DNA from: Arthonia radiata
Taxonomy: Eukaryota > Ascomycota > Arthoniomycetes > Arthoniales > Arthoniaceae
Assembly (NCBI GenBank): GCA_002989075.1
Contig: PSQN01000010.1
Span: 434,001 to 498,000 of the forward strand
DNA: 64,000 bases
Direction: 5' to 3'
Below, piece after piece: positions 24,397-36,895 of the stretch. Positions within the stretch are counted from its first letter, which is position 1, and every line of letters starts with the position of its first letter. Position numbers and translations under genes: made by a program. Under the pieces are notes generated by a model, which was not told the DNA's origin, did not search any database, and worked only from the letters and a program-made list of their open reading frames with translations.

Positions 24397-25029
24397 GATG
24401 AAGGAAAGAATGCGCCGTTGCCAGGCGCAAGTGCAGGCGACACAGACAAGGCGAAGGTGGAACGGTCACACGATTTGACGGTACGCCAAATGCTAGGTGA
24501 TTGTTTCTGTATCCGGGGAGATTGAAATTGGGGCAGCAGCTGGGCAGGAAGGCGCGGCAACGCTTTGCGATCAGTGAGCGCTCGCTCAATCTTTGGACCT
24601 ATTCATGGACGGTTGTAACGAGTTGCACTGCTTAGTGACGGACGCGTTGTGTGAAAGAAAGAGATAAGGCGAAAACGTCCTGCGCGACTGCGGCCGCGTC
24701 TCCATCTTGGCGCACGACAACCCATTGGCATAGGAATCATATTAAGCTCAACGAGAACTCGAACGAGACCGCGGATGGGGAGCCATTGAGGCTTCTTCAA
24801 TGACAGTCAAATATGCGCATAGCAGATCACAAGGGGAAGAGAAGAAGCAAGGAAGTCAGCGTTCCTATTTTATTTCGTCTCATCCTGGTCGTGTCCTGTG
24901 GTGTCTATACCCCTGCCATCTCTGAAGGACACTTCTCCCTTCCATCTCTCACACATGACGCTGCAAGTTGCCGCATAGTTGAGGGCTAGCGCACTCGAAA
25001 ACACTGACAGGACGAGCGCAACTCATTAG
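24397..25029. other. Divergent upstream region, CDF and DENND11-like genes
   Basis: Both flanking genes start here and face outward. No coding frame with motifs is seen. A CT-rich tract at 24936-24952 lies before the start at 25030, a common feature of fungal core promoters. Confidence 0.4.
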
Positions 25030-26837
25030 ATGGCAGCTTCAAACTCCGAAGCTGGAGAACCAGACGCTCAACTCCCACCCTTAACCGCCCTCGTCGTCGT
25101 CTGCTTCCACCCAAGACGAGGTAACTCCATAACATGGCAAAAAGTCAATGGAGGCTGTGATACCACGGGCTTTGAATTCAAAGCCCTGCCGTCCGGACTT
25201 CACACTGTAAAATCAGACCTCATGTAAGTCCCGCGGTGATGACGTCCGACTTCTGAAGTGACTGACCCGCAGTCGATACAAGTTACTTTGTTCATAACGA
25301 GCGAGCCGGGATAAGCGCGTTTGTGAATACGCCTGATGCGTTGGCAAAGCGTGGTGCTTCTTTCTATGCTGTGGCGGCTCTCACAAGCAGAGCTGGCGGT
25401 AGACTTGGGAAGGTATGGCTACATGCACCACAGCTTGAGCGCCTGGCTGCGGATCTTGTGGCTGCAACAGATGACCCTGCAGCGTTGGAGCAGGGTTCAG
25501 ATGAGGCCCGAATTGGTGCAAAAGCAGCCCGAGCGCTTGACGAATACTGGGAGCGGTACCAGCAATCACAAGCAAGCAATGACGAACCACCATCAACCCC
25601 AAACGCACAGCGAGAGAATGTCCAAAACCCTCACCATCGGCGGCGGCGTAGCAGAGCAGCATCAGAGCTTATGCCAATGACAGCCGCACCGGACTCTCAT
25701 CCAGTGAATACTGTATCCCTGTTTCTGGACACGTTTGGACCTCTCCTCTACCCTCTGCAAAGATGTGCTCTACTACGCAAGCGCATCCTCTTCGTGCGCA
25801 AACCGCCCATCAAAGAACTCTGTCATTTTGTTTACCTCCTCTCCATATTTTCCAGCCTTCCAACAGGCATTGTCGAAAGCCTACCAATCTCTCAAATGCA
25901 ACATGAAACTCTATTCACGGTTGGCGTCACCGACATAGCAGATTTGGAAACCCGCCGCAAGCAGCCAGAAAGACCAAGCTGGATAGCATGTTCATCCGAC
26001 GAGCTTCTCGCCACCAAAAGCCACCTCTACGACATCAAAGTCGAACTTGCTCCGCCCACGGACGACGAGACCAGCTCTCCATGGCCGACCATCACAACAA
26101 ACGACGGCACCCCCATCAAAGCCACCCAGCGCGACCTCCGCCATTACAAAGCTCTCCGCACCTACATGAATGCGCTTTACAAGCCCAACGATTCACTAGA
26201 GACCTACCATGACGAGTACGACAGTAATGACGCCGCATCCAATGAGGTGGAAAACGCACATCTCCTCCCGCATGCCCAAAGCGACACCCCGGGAGCCGAT
26301 CCCGCCACCTATCCGGTCGACTCCGAATCCGACCTCGCTGAGCCCCAGCCCTGGGCCGCCATCGCCTACGACAGTTTCATCTGGTGGGCCAGCGCCGGCG
26401 AAAGGGACGCGGATTTTCAAGAAGAGCGCGATTTCGACCAGGATCTGCTGGACGCAGTGTTTAGCGAGCGCGCAGAGTCGCCGACGCCGAGGCGGCGTAG
26501 TAGTGGTATGAGCATGAGTGGGCGCTCGAATGCGTCACAAAGTTTTGAGACGGGGCTGGTAGCATACTTTCATCGGGTTACGGGCTGCATGCTGGGACGG
26601 TTGGGTGAAGTGCTGCCTCTGGATAGAGACAGTAGCATCGGTCAAGAGCAGGAGGGCGGTTTGACAGAAGGGGAGGCAAGTGCTTTCGTGAGTAAGGATG
26701 ACCTGATAAAGATGGGCCTGGATGTGTGGAGCAAAAGCGATCGCACGTTTGTGCAGCAGTTGGCGAGGACGTATTTTGGGGCAGAGGTGGAAGTACAGGG
26801 GAAGAGCGTGGACTGCTGTGGTGTGCGAATATATTGA
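25030..26837 (+). CDS. DENND11/LCHN-like protein (DUF2347-DUF4484)
   Basis: Two exons (25030-25223, 25283-26837) encode 582 residues. The N-terminus matches the LCHN/DENND11 family: PLTALVVVCFHPRRGNSITW, FEFKALPSGLHTVKSDLIYF across the intron, and VHNERAGISAFVNTP. The middle has IKELCHFVYLLSIFSSLP. The C-terminal quarter (QPWAAIAYDSFIWWASAGE to the end) fits the DUF4484 region. Animal LCHN is a DENN-related protein linked to Rab10 exchange; S. pombe Anr2 is a relative. A vesicle-traffic regulator is therefore likely but unproven. The acceptor CAAG at 25279-25282 was chosen because it restores DLIYFVHNE. The stop is 5 bp from the stop of the convergent NRDE2 gene. Confidence 0.78.
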
Positions 26838-26842
26838 ATTTA

Positions 26843-29800
26843 TCAAGCAGCCGTGGGAAATGTGTCTGCATGAAATCTGATGCCACGATCTTCCAGCGCG
26901 TAGAAAAACCCGGCCGCCTCGTCTACAGTGAAGGCGTCTGGCATGATCTCCATGGCGAGCACGAACCAATCTTTAACAAAGGCGAGGTTATGGTGGCCTT
27001 TAAGCCATACGTCACGCGCTTGTTTGAGGGAGCTCATGCGTTTTTCTCGTTGTCGCTTGTCGTTCGGTGGATGCTCCGGAGAGGGTTGCTCGACCAGCGA
27101 GACTTCCCAGCGTAGCCACCATGCCCAAAGCGCGGGACAGTGCCTTCCTTCTTCACTATCGGTCGCTCTCTCGAATTGCCTGCGAGCAGCGACTTGGGTG
27201 CCGCCAAGTTCCGCGCCGCGTTGCAGTTCTTGAGAGATGGTAATCGACCACAACGCCAGATTTGAGGGCGCGTCAACGAGTCCCCTGGCTGACGGCATAA
27301 GGGCGCGAATGCGATCAGTCTTGGGTGCAAGCTCGTTGAAAACCTCTTGGAAGCATGTGTTATGAGAATAGGTGGAGACTGCATGTCGTAGAGCATCCAG
27401 AAGCTTGTGATACGTCACCGGTGCGAAGGCTCGACCATATGTGATGATATGATGATGAATCAGATAGGCAAGAGATTGCCGAAGCGACTCTTGTACAGCA
27501 GTCGGCGATCGTAAGTCGACATTGTTGACGACATCTTCATGAGCCTTGAGCGCCAAGCCGAGATCAGGTTGAGTGCCCTCGAGAACGGTCGGTTGCCTGA
27601 AAGGGGAGAGGTAGCAATGCAGTGCGAACAGGTCAGACTTAGCCTTTGCGAGATCATACGCTTCGCACCGCGCTGCGTCCAGTATATCTGCCAAAAATTG
27701 CGCCTGAGTATTTCCTTCCCCTACGCACTCCAAAGCTTCTTTGCCGCGCTTCTGGTGCAGTAACGACCAGGTCAAGGTTCTTCGCAGATAGTGAAAGTCC
27801 TCAGTGCACCGAGGCCCCGACATCTTGCTTCCGACTTCCAGAGCTGTGGTACAAATTCTCTCGGATTTCCGCAAGTTTGCTTGGCCTGACTCAAACAAGG
27901 CGAGACAATCGTACAGCCAGAGTTCGGAGGGTCGAGACTTCAGCAGGCTCTTCATGAGCTTGCGCGCTTGTTTGGGAGAGATTGCCGCTCGTAAAGCCAC
28001 ACAGTACCTGATTAAATCGTTCATTTCTGGAAGCTGAGCGGTGCGAAGCTGCTCAAGGGTGATAAGTGCAAAGCCGAAAAATGGATTTTCGGCATTGCAG
28101 CCCCAGCGAAATTGTTGGAAAGGAGAGACACTACCTGCGAATAGCGTGTTGCTCGTAGTCTGGACGCATCGAAAATGACTTGATTCTAGTTCGGCTCCGG
28201 AAGTATTAGCACGCGGTATGAAGAACTGTCTCGGCGCTGCGGCCGCTGTCCCTCCACATAGAAGTTTCGGTAGATTGCAGAAGCCCAAGAAAGCGTCAAT
28301 GATCATACAAGCATCAAAACGAAGGGTAAGGACTTTCATGAAGGGCTCCAAATCAGAGAAAAGAACAACGTGCAGAGGTTCATCTTCATCGTCAGTAGTG
28401 CGGCCTGGCATGAGCATTGCACGTGCCTTGCTTTTTTCTTGGATTGCCCAATCACGCAATGTTGCTCTTGAATAAGTCGGTTCTGACTGCGCTGCATCCA
28501 TTAGAGCATTGAAGTGGTTGCTGTCTGGTAGGCTGCAGTCCCAGCCATGGGCGCCAGTCTCGCCGATACGCGCGCACTCGCTCTCCCAGAACTCCCCAAA
28601 GGCGCTCGATACCTTCTGCAAATCCATTGTAACGCTATTTGCCTCTTGTAGATGAGCAGGACGAAAGAAATGTATCTCAAAAAGTGCTTGCCAAAGCGCA
28701 ATGGCACGCTCGCCGTGTCCGTGCTGGTAGAGAAAGCTGGTAAGGCGGCTGAAAGTGTGCAGGATTTGGCCGCGCTCTGTGGCATGAAGATTGGCTGTGC
28801 TGGAATGCTCGAAATATTGCAGATATTGCGACTGAACGTACTCGCAGTCATAGCTGGTGTCGGCCTCGAGATGCTCAAGAAAACTTGCCCAAAATCTGGG
28901 TGCGGTCGGGTCTCCCTGGGCAAGAATCCTCCATCTTTCGCGCAAATCATCTGCAGGTAGCACAATCTGAAGTTCAGGCATCAAGACCAGTAACAGATCT
29001 TCCACTCCCCTGCTTTGAATAGACGCCAAGTGCTTGATACCCTTCTCTAGAATTAATACCTTCAACTCTGCAGCGGTTCGCTTGCTCGCAGTCCTCTCAC
29101 GTCGATCCGCATCGTTTAGAGTACTTTGCAGACCACTCTGCACCCACTCATCCTGGAAGTGTGAGAGTTCAAGCCATGCAGAGACATCATGGGGAGAGTT
29201 TCGGAGGCGCCGCTCCAGTGTCTGCATTCTGGAGCGTAGTTGAGAAGCGCCATCCAATTGATTCGGAGATTGATCATTTTTATTGGATTGACCATCAGAC
29301 GGATGTTCTTCGTCTGAGGACGGAGTGGACCGATCGTCCGCCTGACCAAGGGCGTCAGTGGAGCGATGTCTTCGCTTTCGTTTCCCAAGAACAGACAATG
29401 GTACAAAGTCGGACGTTGGCCACGCAGCATTGCTTTCATCGATTCGCCTCGCATGTCTCCCTTCTTCGCGTGCTACGTCCACATACATGTTCTTCACCTC
29501 ACGGCGATTGAGGCCAGTCAGCGGCCTGTCGTGGATCACTGGAGGAGGTCTAGGATCACCGCCGATTCGGCGATGCGTGAAAAGGCGATGTTTTGGGATG
29601 TGAGAAGAGTCAGATGTGCCGTATTGTACAATCCCTATGTCGCCCTTGGTATCGACCCTCCACGCTTGTGAGCTTCCACCTGCCGATGTTGACGACGCCG
29701 CGTGCGACTTCAAGCCACGAGCAGGTGATGCAGTACGGACACGTGATGCTAAAGATCCGAAAGGCGGCCGTTCGGTATCACTGTGTTCGCGATGTCTCCT

Positions 29801-29911
29801 TCTCCGTCTTTCGTGGTCATCGTCTCGCTTGGGTAGGTTCTCAGCCTTCGACGAGGCAGGCTTCGGATGCGGAGGTCTGAAGCTCGCAAACTTCGGAGTC
29901 GGGGCGGACAT
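26843..29911 (-). CDS. nrde2: NRDE2 nuclear RNA surveillance / silencing factor
   Basis: A single frame gives 1022 residues from ATG 29911. The order fits NRDE2: a basic disordered N-terminus, the conserved block TKGDIGIVQYGTSDSSHIPKHR, LNRREVKNMYVDVAR, then NPHDVSAWLELSHFQDEW opening a long run of HAT/TPR-like helical repeats to the C-terminus. NRDE2 works in nuclear RNA interference in nematodes and with Mtr4/exosome and heterochromatin RNA control in fission yeast and mammals. The frame is open to 29953, but GTATGT..ACCAG just before MSAPTPKF looks like a leader intron, so the internal ATG was used. It is head-to-head with utp10 (273 bp) and tail-to-tail with the DENND11-like gene (5 bp). 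Confidence 0.85.
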   Translation of the reverse strand: MSAPTPKFASFRPPHPKPASSKAENLPKRDDDHERRRRRHREHSDTERPPFGSLASRVRTASPARGLKSHAASSTSAGGSSQAWRVDTKGDIGIVQYGTSDSSHIPKHRLFTHRRIGGDPRPPPVIHDRPLTGLNRREVKNMYVDVAREEGRHARRIDESNAAWPTSDFVPLSVLGKRKRRHRSTDALGQADDRSTPSSDEEHPSDGQSNKNDQSPNQLDGASQLRSRMQTLERRLRNSPHDVSAWLELSHFQDEWVQSGLQSTLNDADRRERTASKRTAAELKVLILEKGIKHLASIQSRGVEDLLLVLMPELQIVLPADDLRERWRILAQGDPTAPRFWASFLEHLEADTSYDCEYVQSQYLQYFEHSSTANLHATERGQILHTFSRLTSFLYQHGHGERAIALWQALFEIHFFRPAHLQEANSVTMDLQKVSSAFGEFWESECARIGETGAHGWDCSLPDSNHFNALMDAAQSEPTYSRATLRDWAIQEKSKARAMLMPGRTTDDEDEPLHVVLFSDLEPFMKVLTLRFDACMIIDAFLGFCNLPKLLCGGTAAAAPRQFFIPRANTSGAELESSHFRCVQTTSNTLFAGSVSPFQQFRWGCNAENPFFGFALITLEQLRTAQLPEMNDLIRYCVALRAAISPKQARKLMKSLLKSRPSELWLYDCLALFESGQANLRKSERICTTALEVGSKMSGPRCTEDFHYLRRTLTWSLLHQKRGKEALECVGEGNTQAQFLADILDAARCEAYDLAKAKSDLFALHCYLSPFRQPTVLEGTQPDLGLALKAHEDVVNNVDLRSPTAVQESLRQSLAYLIHHHIITYGRAFAPVTYHKLLDALRHAVSTYSHNTCFQEVFNELAPKTDRIRALMPSARGLVDAPSNLALWSITISQELQRGAELGGTQVAARRQFERATDSEEGRHCPALWAWWLRWEVSLVEQPSPEHPPNDKRQREKRMSSLKQARDVWLKGHHNLAFVKDWFVLAMEIMPDAFTVDEAAGFFYALEDRGIRFHADTFPTAA

Positions 29912-30184
29912 CTGGTGATGATGAGTAGAGTCTTTGGGGCTGGGGTTGAGCATTGAACATACCTTGCGGGAAAGAAGAAAGGTGCCTTCTACACGGTTGC
30001 AAGTGAGGCATGGGAGGTGCTAGCGGAGTCATCTCCGGGGCTAGCTTCTTCGGAAGGAAGTTTTTCGCGAAGGCAATTCTCCGTCCACCTCGACACTCAT
30101 GTAATGTTCTACAGTAGCTGTACGATGTGATCTCACTTCGAATCCTTTGCATGTTGCACGACGTCGCGTGCGTTCTTGACCATC
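29912..30184. promoter_or_regulatory. Compact divergent promoter, nrde2 and utp10
   Basis: Only 273 bp separate the two starts, and part of that is the NRDE2 leader with a likely intron. Any promoter elements must be shared or interleaved. No named motif is evident. Confidence 0.4.
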
Positions 30185-33100
30185 ATGACCTCCCTCCAGA
30201 AGCAGCTGGCTGTCATCGCCTCCAACAGCCACAATGAGCTCGATCTCAAAGCTCAGAAGACTGCTCACTCCAAGTCGTTGCTTTTCGAGCCTGCCGTCGC
30301 CTCAACCCAGTCCTTCGACGTCCTATATCAAATATGTCTGGAAGGATTTGAAGAGCTTTGTGGACTCGATAAACGTTTTCTTCGTTTCAGTCGAAGCCTG
30401 TTCAGCCCGCAGAGCCGGACAGAAGACCGCATGCAACTTACTGCTCAGGAAAATAAGGACCTGGACCATGTCGTCGAAAGTTTCCTTGCAGGTGTGAGCG
30501 GTCGGCTGCTTCTGCGACCAGGTTTGAAAGCGGTAGAATGGCTCATCAGGCGATTTCGGTACCCATACTTCGTCTAAGCTCAATCCCGTGGCGCAAGCTG
30601 ACATTGATATGCAGGATTCATGACCTCAATACTGGCGCGACTATTCTCGCCTTTCTACCACATCATACCAACCCCTTATTCACAGCGTTGTTGTCGATCT
30701 TACCCAAACAACTTCCACCGACCTTCAAGTTCTTGCACTCGTACAAGAGCACGCTATCGAATCCTCCTCTCAGCGCCATCGTGCAAAGTGCTGTCCACAA
30801 TCAAAGCTTCTTCATGACTCTGAACAATCATGTATTGACTGGTTGCAAATCGAAGTACCCGAGCTCTGCGCTGCTATCGTTATGGGCGACAACTGCGGCG
30901 CAAACGGTCGACACACGCCTAAGCTCAGCACGATCTGGCAGAGCAGCGGTACAAAATGAGAAGACGGAAGACTTGCTCATGCAGCTTCTTCCGATGCTCA
31001 GCGAGGGGCTCAGCATAAGAAAAGTGCCCGATTATGTGCTGGGCTGCTACATGATTATCGTCATCCTTGTCTCGAAGATCGACCTGGATGACAGAACGCT
31101 TGTCGCTCTTTTAGCGGCCGTCATCACAAGCTGGTCTGCTGAAACCTTTGAGTCGGGTCTAAGCTGCGCTGCGGCGATTGCGCAATGCAAAGAGCACCCC
31201 GCGCTGCCGGAATCGACAGTCAAGACGGCCATGAGATTTGAAGGGTTGGCGGTAAAGCTCGGGGGCTTGTCGCAGCATCAGAATGTGCATGCCTTAGTCG
31301 CGGGCCTTGTTGAAGGCGCTATTGTGGGCCTAAGCCTAAGCTCGGTCTTTTCGCAGGAGGCAGCAGACTTTTGTGTTGGCGTTGCCCGGCTGGGTCTCAT
31401 CAACAGGTCGGAAGTCGACCGGGTAAGCGGCAGCATAGAGACAGCAACAAGCAGCGACGCGGCACGCGCGCCGAACGAAGGACCTGGACGACAAGAGACG
31501 AGTCGGCTTCTATCCGCAATGAAGGAGTGTTTGCGCGAGACTCAATCGCCAGAACTTTCACTCCCCGCTCCTGAGCATTTCGCTCTGATGGACGCAACCA
31601 ATGGCGCCGCTTCTGAACATGAGAATTTAACCTACAACTTTGAGCAACTTCCTAAGAAGCTGAATATTCGATCATTCCTCAGCACTGCTGCGAGCAGCGT
31701 AGTGAACCAATTTGTCACCTGTTTTGAGCAGGCATCTGACTCTCAGGCCGAATTAAAAGCTTTCACGAATTTAGACGTGTGGACTCAAGACCACCATTCA
31801 TCTTCACAACTCATCTGTTCGCTATATCTGAAGGTGCTCTGCAGCTCAAAGCGAACGCAGACGATATCGACAGCTGCCAAGCAGCTTTCTGTCCTGGTTC
31901 GAGACACTTCTGCGAAAGACCTGGATTTTCAAGCCCTCATCATCTACTCACTCCTAGCTCTATCCGATAAGAATCACCGCGTGCGTCGAGATGTTGCAGA
32001 ACTCGTCACATCAATTGCTAAGCACATGGAAGCTGCAGAAGACGAACTATCGTCTTCTTGGCGGCTTTACGGGCATAGCAGTCCTTTGCCTAGCCTCAGC
32101 GGAAGAACTCTCCAGAATTTCGTCAGAAGAAGCCTCCTCAAAGAGCTCGAAGAATGCGTTGCTGACCCGCAGCAAGTCGGTCGACTATTGGAGCATGCGA
32201 TGCGAGGGTCATCTGCCAACCCTAGTCGTAATGAGGACACTGGCAAGCGACTGAAATCTGCTCAGCGCGAGGAGCTCTTCAGGCTTCTGAGTGGACATAT
32301 CGATCAAGTGCCAGACGCTCACATCAAGACTAGACTTTTACGGCTTGTCGTCTCAGTCGACAGAATTTCTGGACGGCCTCGCTCGACGTTCTTACTGCAG
32401 GCGTTCAAGTCTTGGGTGGGTGAACAGTCCCTACAGTATTGCACAAGTGCAACAAAAGAACATTCATACCTATGTCATGCTTATGTGGACGTCGCGCATC
32501 CGAAAGACGATGAGTTTGTCAGTTATCTGGTGAGCATCTCCATACAACATGGACTCGAAACTAGCCCTGATCTCCAACTCGCTGCATTGCGGCGTTTTCA
32601 GGAGATATGGGTCCAGTTGAAAAGCCCCATGCAGTCCTGTATTGCGACGAGATTATTGCAAGCTTCACGACTCGTAGCCGAAGACGTACGATCTCACGAA
32701 GCTTCCAAGCAAGCAGCGGGCTTATTGCGAAGCTTGCCAATACCCACTGAAATTCTGAGCGACCTTCTTTCGGCTCTCCTCACACCTCTAGAAACCAGTA
32801 CTGAACCAGCTACTAAAAGACGACGTACAGGAACGCGGACTTCTATACAGTCAAATCAGCCAGAGTTCTCTGCTAAGCTCGAGCACGACCTCCGGCAGCT
32901 GAGTCTTTGTCTCGAATTAGTCGATGCAGCGCCCGCAAGCCCCGACCTGAGATTGTTTTACCAGCTTTTTAACGCTCTCCAAGCGCTCCAAAGCTACCAA
33001 ACCCGAACAGCAGCGGAGATTGATTTCCCTCAGGTCCTTGCATTGAACAATTTACTGTCTTTAGCGAGGTCGATACGATCATCCCCGCAGAAGATAACAG

Positions 33101-35670
33101 TGGACACGTCACTGGTGCGCGTTGACCCAGTGATCGATTGTATGAAGAAGACCTCCAATTCCCAAGCACGCAACGCGGCTATCGGGCTGTTGTCAATATT
33201 GTCCGAGTCTGTTCCCAAAGATGTTCTCCATAACATTATCAGCGTTTTCACTCTAATAAGCACCACTACAATGCGGCAAGATGATGAGCATTCGATACAG
33301 CTTGTCGACCAAGCTATTCAGGAAATCGTTCCACGACTTGCAGATGCCCTCCGAAAGCAAAAGGTAGACGTTGTGGCCTCTACAGAGGACATTATTTGGA
33401 GTTTTGCAGCAGCCTATGAGCACATCCCTCATGTACGCCGGTTACGACTTTATCGCCTATTAGCTTCTTCTCTCGGTCCGCAAGACTGTCTCTACGCCAT
33501 CATTGCTTCTCTGGCAGACAGATGGCCCGCTAATGCGCGGGTGGATAGGTTTGCAGCAGCGCTGATGAAAGAGTTCTCGCCTGAGGTCGGCTTCGAGACG
33601 CTGCATAAGTATGCCAATCTCATGTGGTCTGCTCTCACTTACGACCCGACACGCAGCAAGCTTTTCCTGGTGTTACCAAAGGCAGCTGCAGAACGCAGTG
33701 AAAAGCTTTCGGCGTGGCTCCGTGTTCTGACCGGCATGGCTAGAGAAGGTTGGAATGGTGGTCTTTTTCGTCACACCGACACAACGGATAGCTCAAGACA
33801 GCGAATAAAAAGCCTGTTCCGACAGACACTGCAGACAGTATTGCAGCTGTCTAGTTTTCTCAGTAACGACGAAAATGTCAAAGATGTAATCCCTCAGACG
33901 CTCGAGCATCTCCTAAGATTATTGACATTGGACGATTTTCTCGACTCCATCGCGCCTTTGCTGGCCAACTCCAATGAAAACGTCTCTCGCAGTGTCCTCA
34001 AAGCGCTTGAAGTGCAGCTTCGCCTTACGAAGAGCGCAGGCTCTGCTGCGAAAAGGTCTGCCCTCAACTTCTTACCAACGCTGTCTGCTATAGCAAAGTC
34101 TCGGAGCAAAGGTACAGCACTCAGACTGAATGCGGTCGTCTGTGTTGATCGTATTTGTGAAGATTACGGCAAGATGGACGCCGAAAAGACGTTCGCTACC
34201 GCGCAAATCATCACGTCTTGCTTGGACGACGAGGACACCCTAATGCGCGCTTTGTGCATGCATTGCCTTGCGTCGATGGTGGAAGTCTTACAAGATCGGT
34301 TCATTCCACTTCTGCAAAAGTCATTGCAAACAGCCTCTGATTGCTTAGCTCAGACCCTCAGCAGAGCGCACTACGACGCTCGTCTTCACAACGCAGCTCT
34401 GTCCCTAATCATATCCATTACTGAGCATTTATCCTACATGATCTCACCTGCAACGCTTGTAGGTCTGATGGAACACGGCCTGTCTTCGGTCTCAGCCAGC
34501 ACCGGAAGTGAAGCCAAGGAGAACCGACAGCACCTTTTCAGAGTCATCGCCGAAAAGATGGAGGCCAGAACGGTCTTTGAAGCAGCCAGTCAATCTTGGT
34601 CTCATGCCGTCTCTCAAGGCCCCGCGGCGCTACACGAGCTCGTGGCACTGCTGAAATCATCGGCGGATCTTCAGCCAAAGTCAGCCATCTCGAAACAAGC
34701 GCGCGCCCTACTCAGCACCTTCCTTACGTTCTTCGACCTGCGGCGGATCGTCGCTCTCAAAATTACTAACAATAGTGTCACTGATGTACAGCTAACTTCG
34801 CTTGAGCGTGAGGTCATTGCCGTTCTGCTCAGCCTCATTCTGAAGATCACCGATGCCACATTCCGTCCCTTCTTCGTCCAGCTTGTCGAATGGACGACAG
34901 AGAGTCCATCAAGTGACAAGCAGGGCCAGCAACAGCGACTGATCACGGTCTTCTACTTCATACACACCATGTCTGATCGGCTCAAGTCGCTCGTTACACC
35001 CTACTTTGCTTACGTGATCGAGCCGGCAGCAGAAACGTTGCGCTCAACCACCGACGTGCCGAAAGCGGGCAACGCAGCCCATCAACTCACTGTCGCTGCA
35101 CTTGAAGCACTCAAATCGAGCTTCCAATACGACCAAGAAGATCTCATATCGTCTCCGCCGCGCTTTGCGCTCCTGCATCCAGCTGTGATCGCACAGCTAC
35201 CGCTACACAATCCAGCGCCTAACTCGAGTCTGACGCAGACGCATGCCATACCCGCTCTGGTTGCGTTCGCATCTGCCATTTCCTCGGTTCCTGACCACCT
35301 TAACCAACTCAACGCATCGCTCCTTGCACTTCTTAAAGGTCATCAACCAGCCGTATTAGTGTCTGCTTCTGGTGACTCCAACGCACTCGTCAACGGCGAT
35401 CATGACGACGCAGCATCCAAGCGCGCCACCAAGACCGTACGCTGGACCGACAAGAAACTCGCACGTAACGGCAAGCTGGCAGCTGTGATGGCGATGCGGG
35501 CTCTCACGCGAGAGCTGGGTGAGGAGTGGTTGGGCATGCTGCCGCAGATGCTGCCGATGGTGAATGAGCTCATGGAAGATGGCGATGAGCGCGTGGCGGA
35601 CCAAACGGCAAGATGGATCAAGGAGATTGAAGCGACTATAGGCGAGAGCATAAGTGATATGCTCGCATGA
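30185..35670 (+). CDS. utp10: Utp10/HEATR1, small-subunit processome protein
   Basis: Two exons (30185-30558, 30615-35670) encode 1809 residues, the normal size for Utp10. The protein is a HEAT-repeat solenoid of the t-UTP subcomplex in the nucleolus, needed for rDNA transcription and 18S rRNA processing. The N-terminus shows the family blocks LDLKAQKTAHSKSLLF, FDVLYQICLEGFEELC, GRLLLRPGLKAVEWLIRRFR, continued across the 56-nt intron into IHDLNTGATILAFLPHH and LPPTFKFLHSYKS. The C-terminal third contains the BP28CT-like region and ends with repeat-type helices. The ATG at 30185 was chosen over an upstream TTG in the same frame. No break is seen in either exon. Confidence 0.92.
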
Positions 35671-36403
35671 GATGGGGACTTTGTTTCGGTGGGTAGGGGT
35701 GGTGTTTGATGCATAGCGATGGCGTAGCGGGAGTCATGGCGGCATATACACAGCGTCGGCGATTTAGGACTACTATATAATGCAAACATTGCAGACCACG
35801 TTCAGCTTAGATCTTGAAGTTCAACATAAACATCTCTGCGCAACACGCTTTGCTGAATGTCGATGTGCGCTTCAGGTCTTCTGAGCAGCGGCCATGCACA
35901 GGCTGCTGTTTCGTGTCCTCCAAGCAAGATGTCGAACAATGCCGATGCCGAAAGGGTCGCGAGATACCAGAATCGTGTACGATACAGCTTTGCTTTGTAG
36001 TTGCACTCATACTTAGCAAGAAGACTGTTCCCATGAGGCCAGCGCTCATCCAACTCACAGAAAAGCTATGGGAACGCGCCGCTCTGCCGACGTAGCAAGC
36101 ATTCTCACTCATCATTAACAACTCAGGGGCGACTCCGCAGGAAAACTCACCCTCAAGAAAACTTCGGGCCTGTCACCTCACCCAGGAAATCTAATTCTCG
36201 CCTGAAAGAGTCAACGGCACTCTGGCGCAGTCAGTCGCCCGCCTGCTTCAGCTTCTCATATGATAGCATTCGTTGGCGACTTGCTTTTGCTTGCTTGATG
36301 ATGATTTAGGTCTGATGCCGATGTAGATTGAAGGCTGTAGTGAAACAGGAACATATTGTGGGCGAACCTAGACTTCTGAAAGCATGTCGAGGATGCGGCC
36401 GAG
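35671..36403. other. Gene-poor spacer
   Basis: After the Utp10 stop only short, motif-free frames occur on both strands, for example about 100 codons on the minus strand at 35807-36121 that resemble nothing known. Confidence 0.35.
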
Positions 36404-36577
36404 GAGGGAGTGTGGCTGGAAGAGAGCATAGCTAGGAAAGGAAATGGCTGAGAGAGAGCGTAGCTAGGAGAGAGCGTAGCTGGGAGAGAGCGTAGTTGGG
36501 AGAGAGCGTAGCTGGGAGAGAGCGCAGCTGGGAGAGAGCGTGGCTGGGAGAGAGTGTGGCTGGCAGAGAGTGTAGCT
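36404..36577. repeat. Minisatellite, 16-bp unit
   Basis: A unit close to GAGAGAGCGTAGCTGG is repeated head-to-tail about ten times with small changes (cgtagctag, cgtagttgg, cgcagctgg, cgtggctgg, tgtggctgg). The copies are best kept in the middle and fade at both ends, as expected for slippage or unequal exchange. It lies outside any supported gene. Confidence 0.85.
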
Positions 36578-36895
36578 ATCTGACAGCTTAACTAGCGGAG
36601 ACGACACTTAGATTGCTGGGCAGAGCGCGCTGCCAGCAGAGAAGACAGCTGAGCAATGCTTATACTCAGAGGCAGATACTAGACACTGTTTTGTATCTAT
36701 CTTTGATTTGGCCATTTTGAGTTCAGGAAAGAAGATCGGGTTCCATGGACCTCTTGCAGATGGCGTAGATCCCGACGGTAGACAAGCTAGTATGAGGAAC
36801 GATACACGTTTGGACTAGAAAGCTCTCTGATGCATTACATGGATTTGCATTAGTTGTAGTCGAACAACTATACTTGATAACCGCTAACACAGCCC

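Noticed and set aside
36404-36577. CRISPR-like array
   Set aside because: The repeats are directly adjacent 16-mers without spacers, which is a minisatellite; CRISPR arrays are not expected in a fungal genome.
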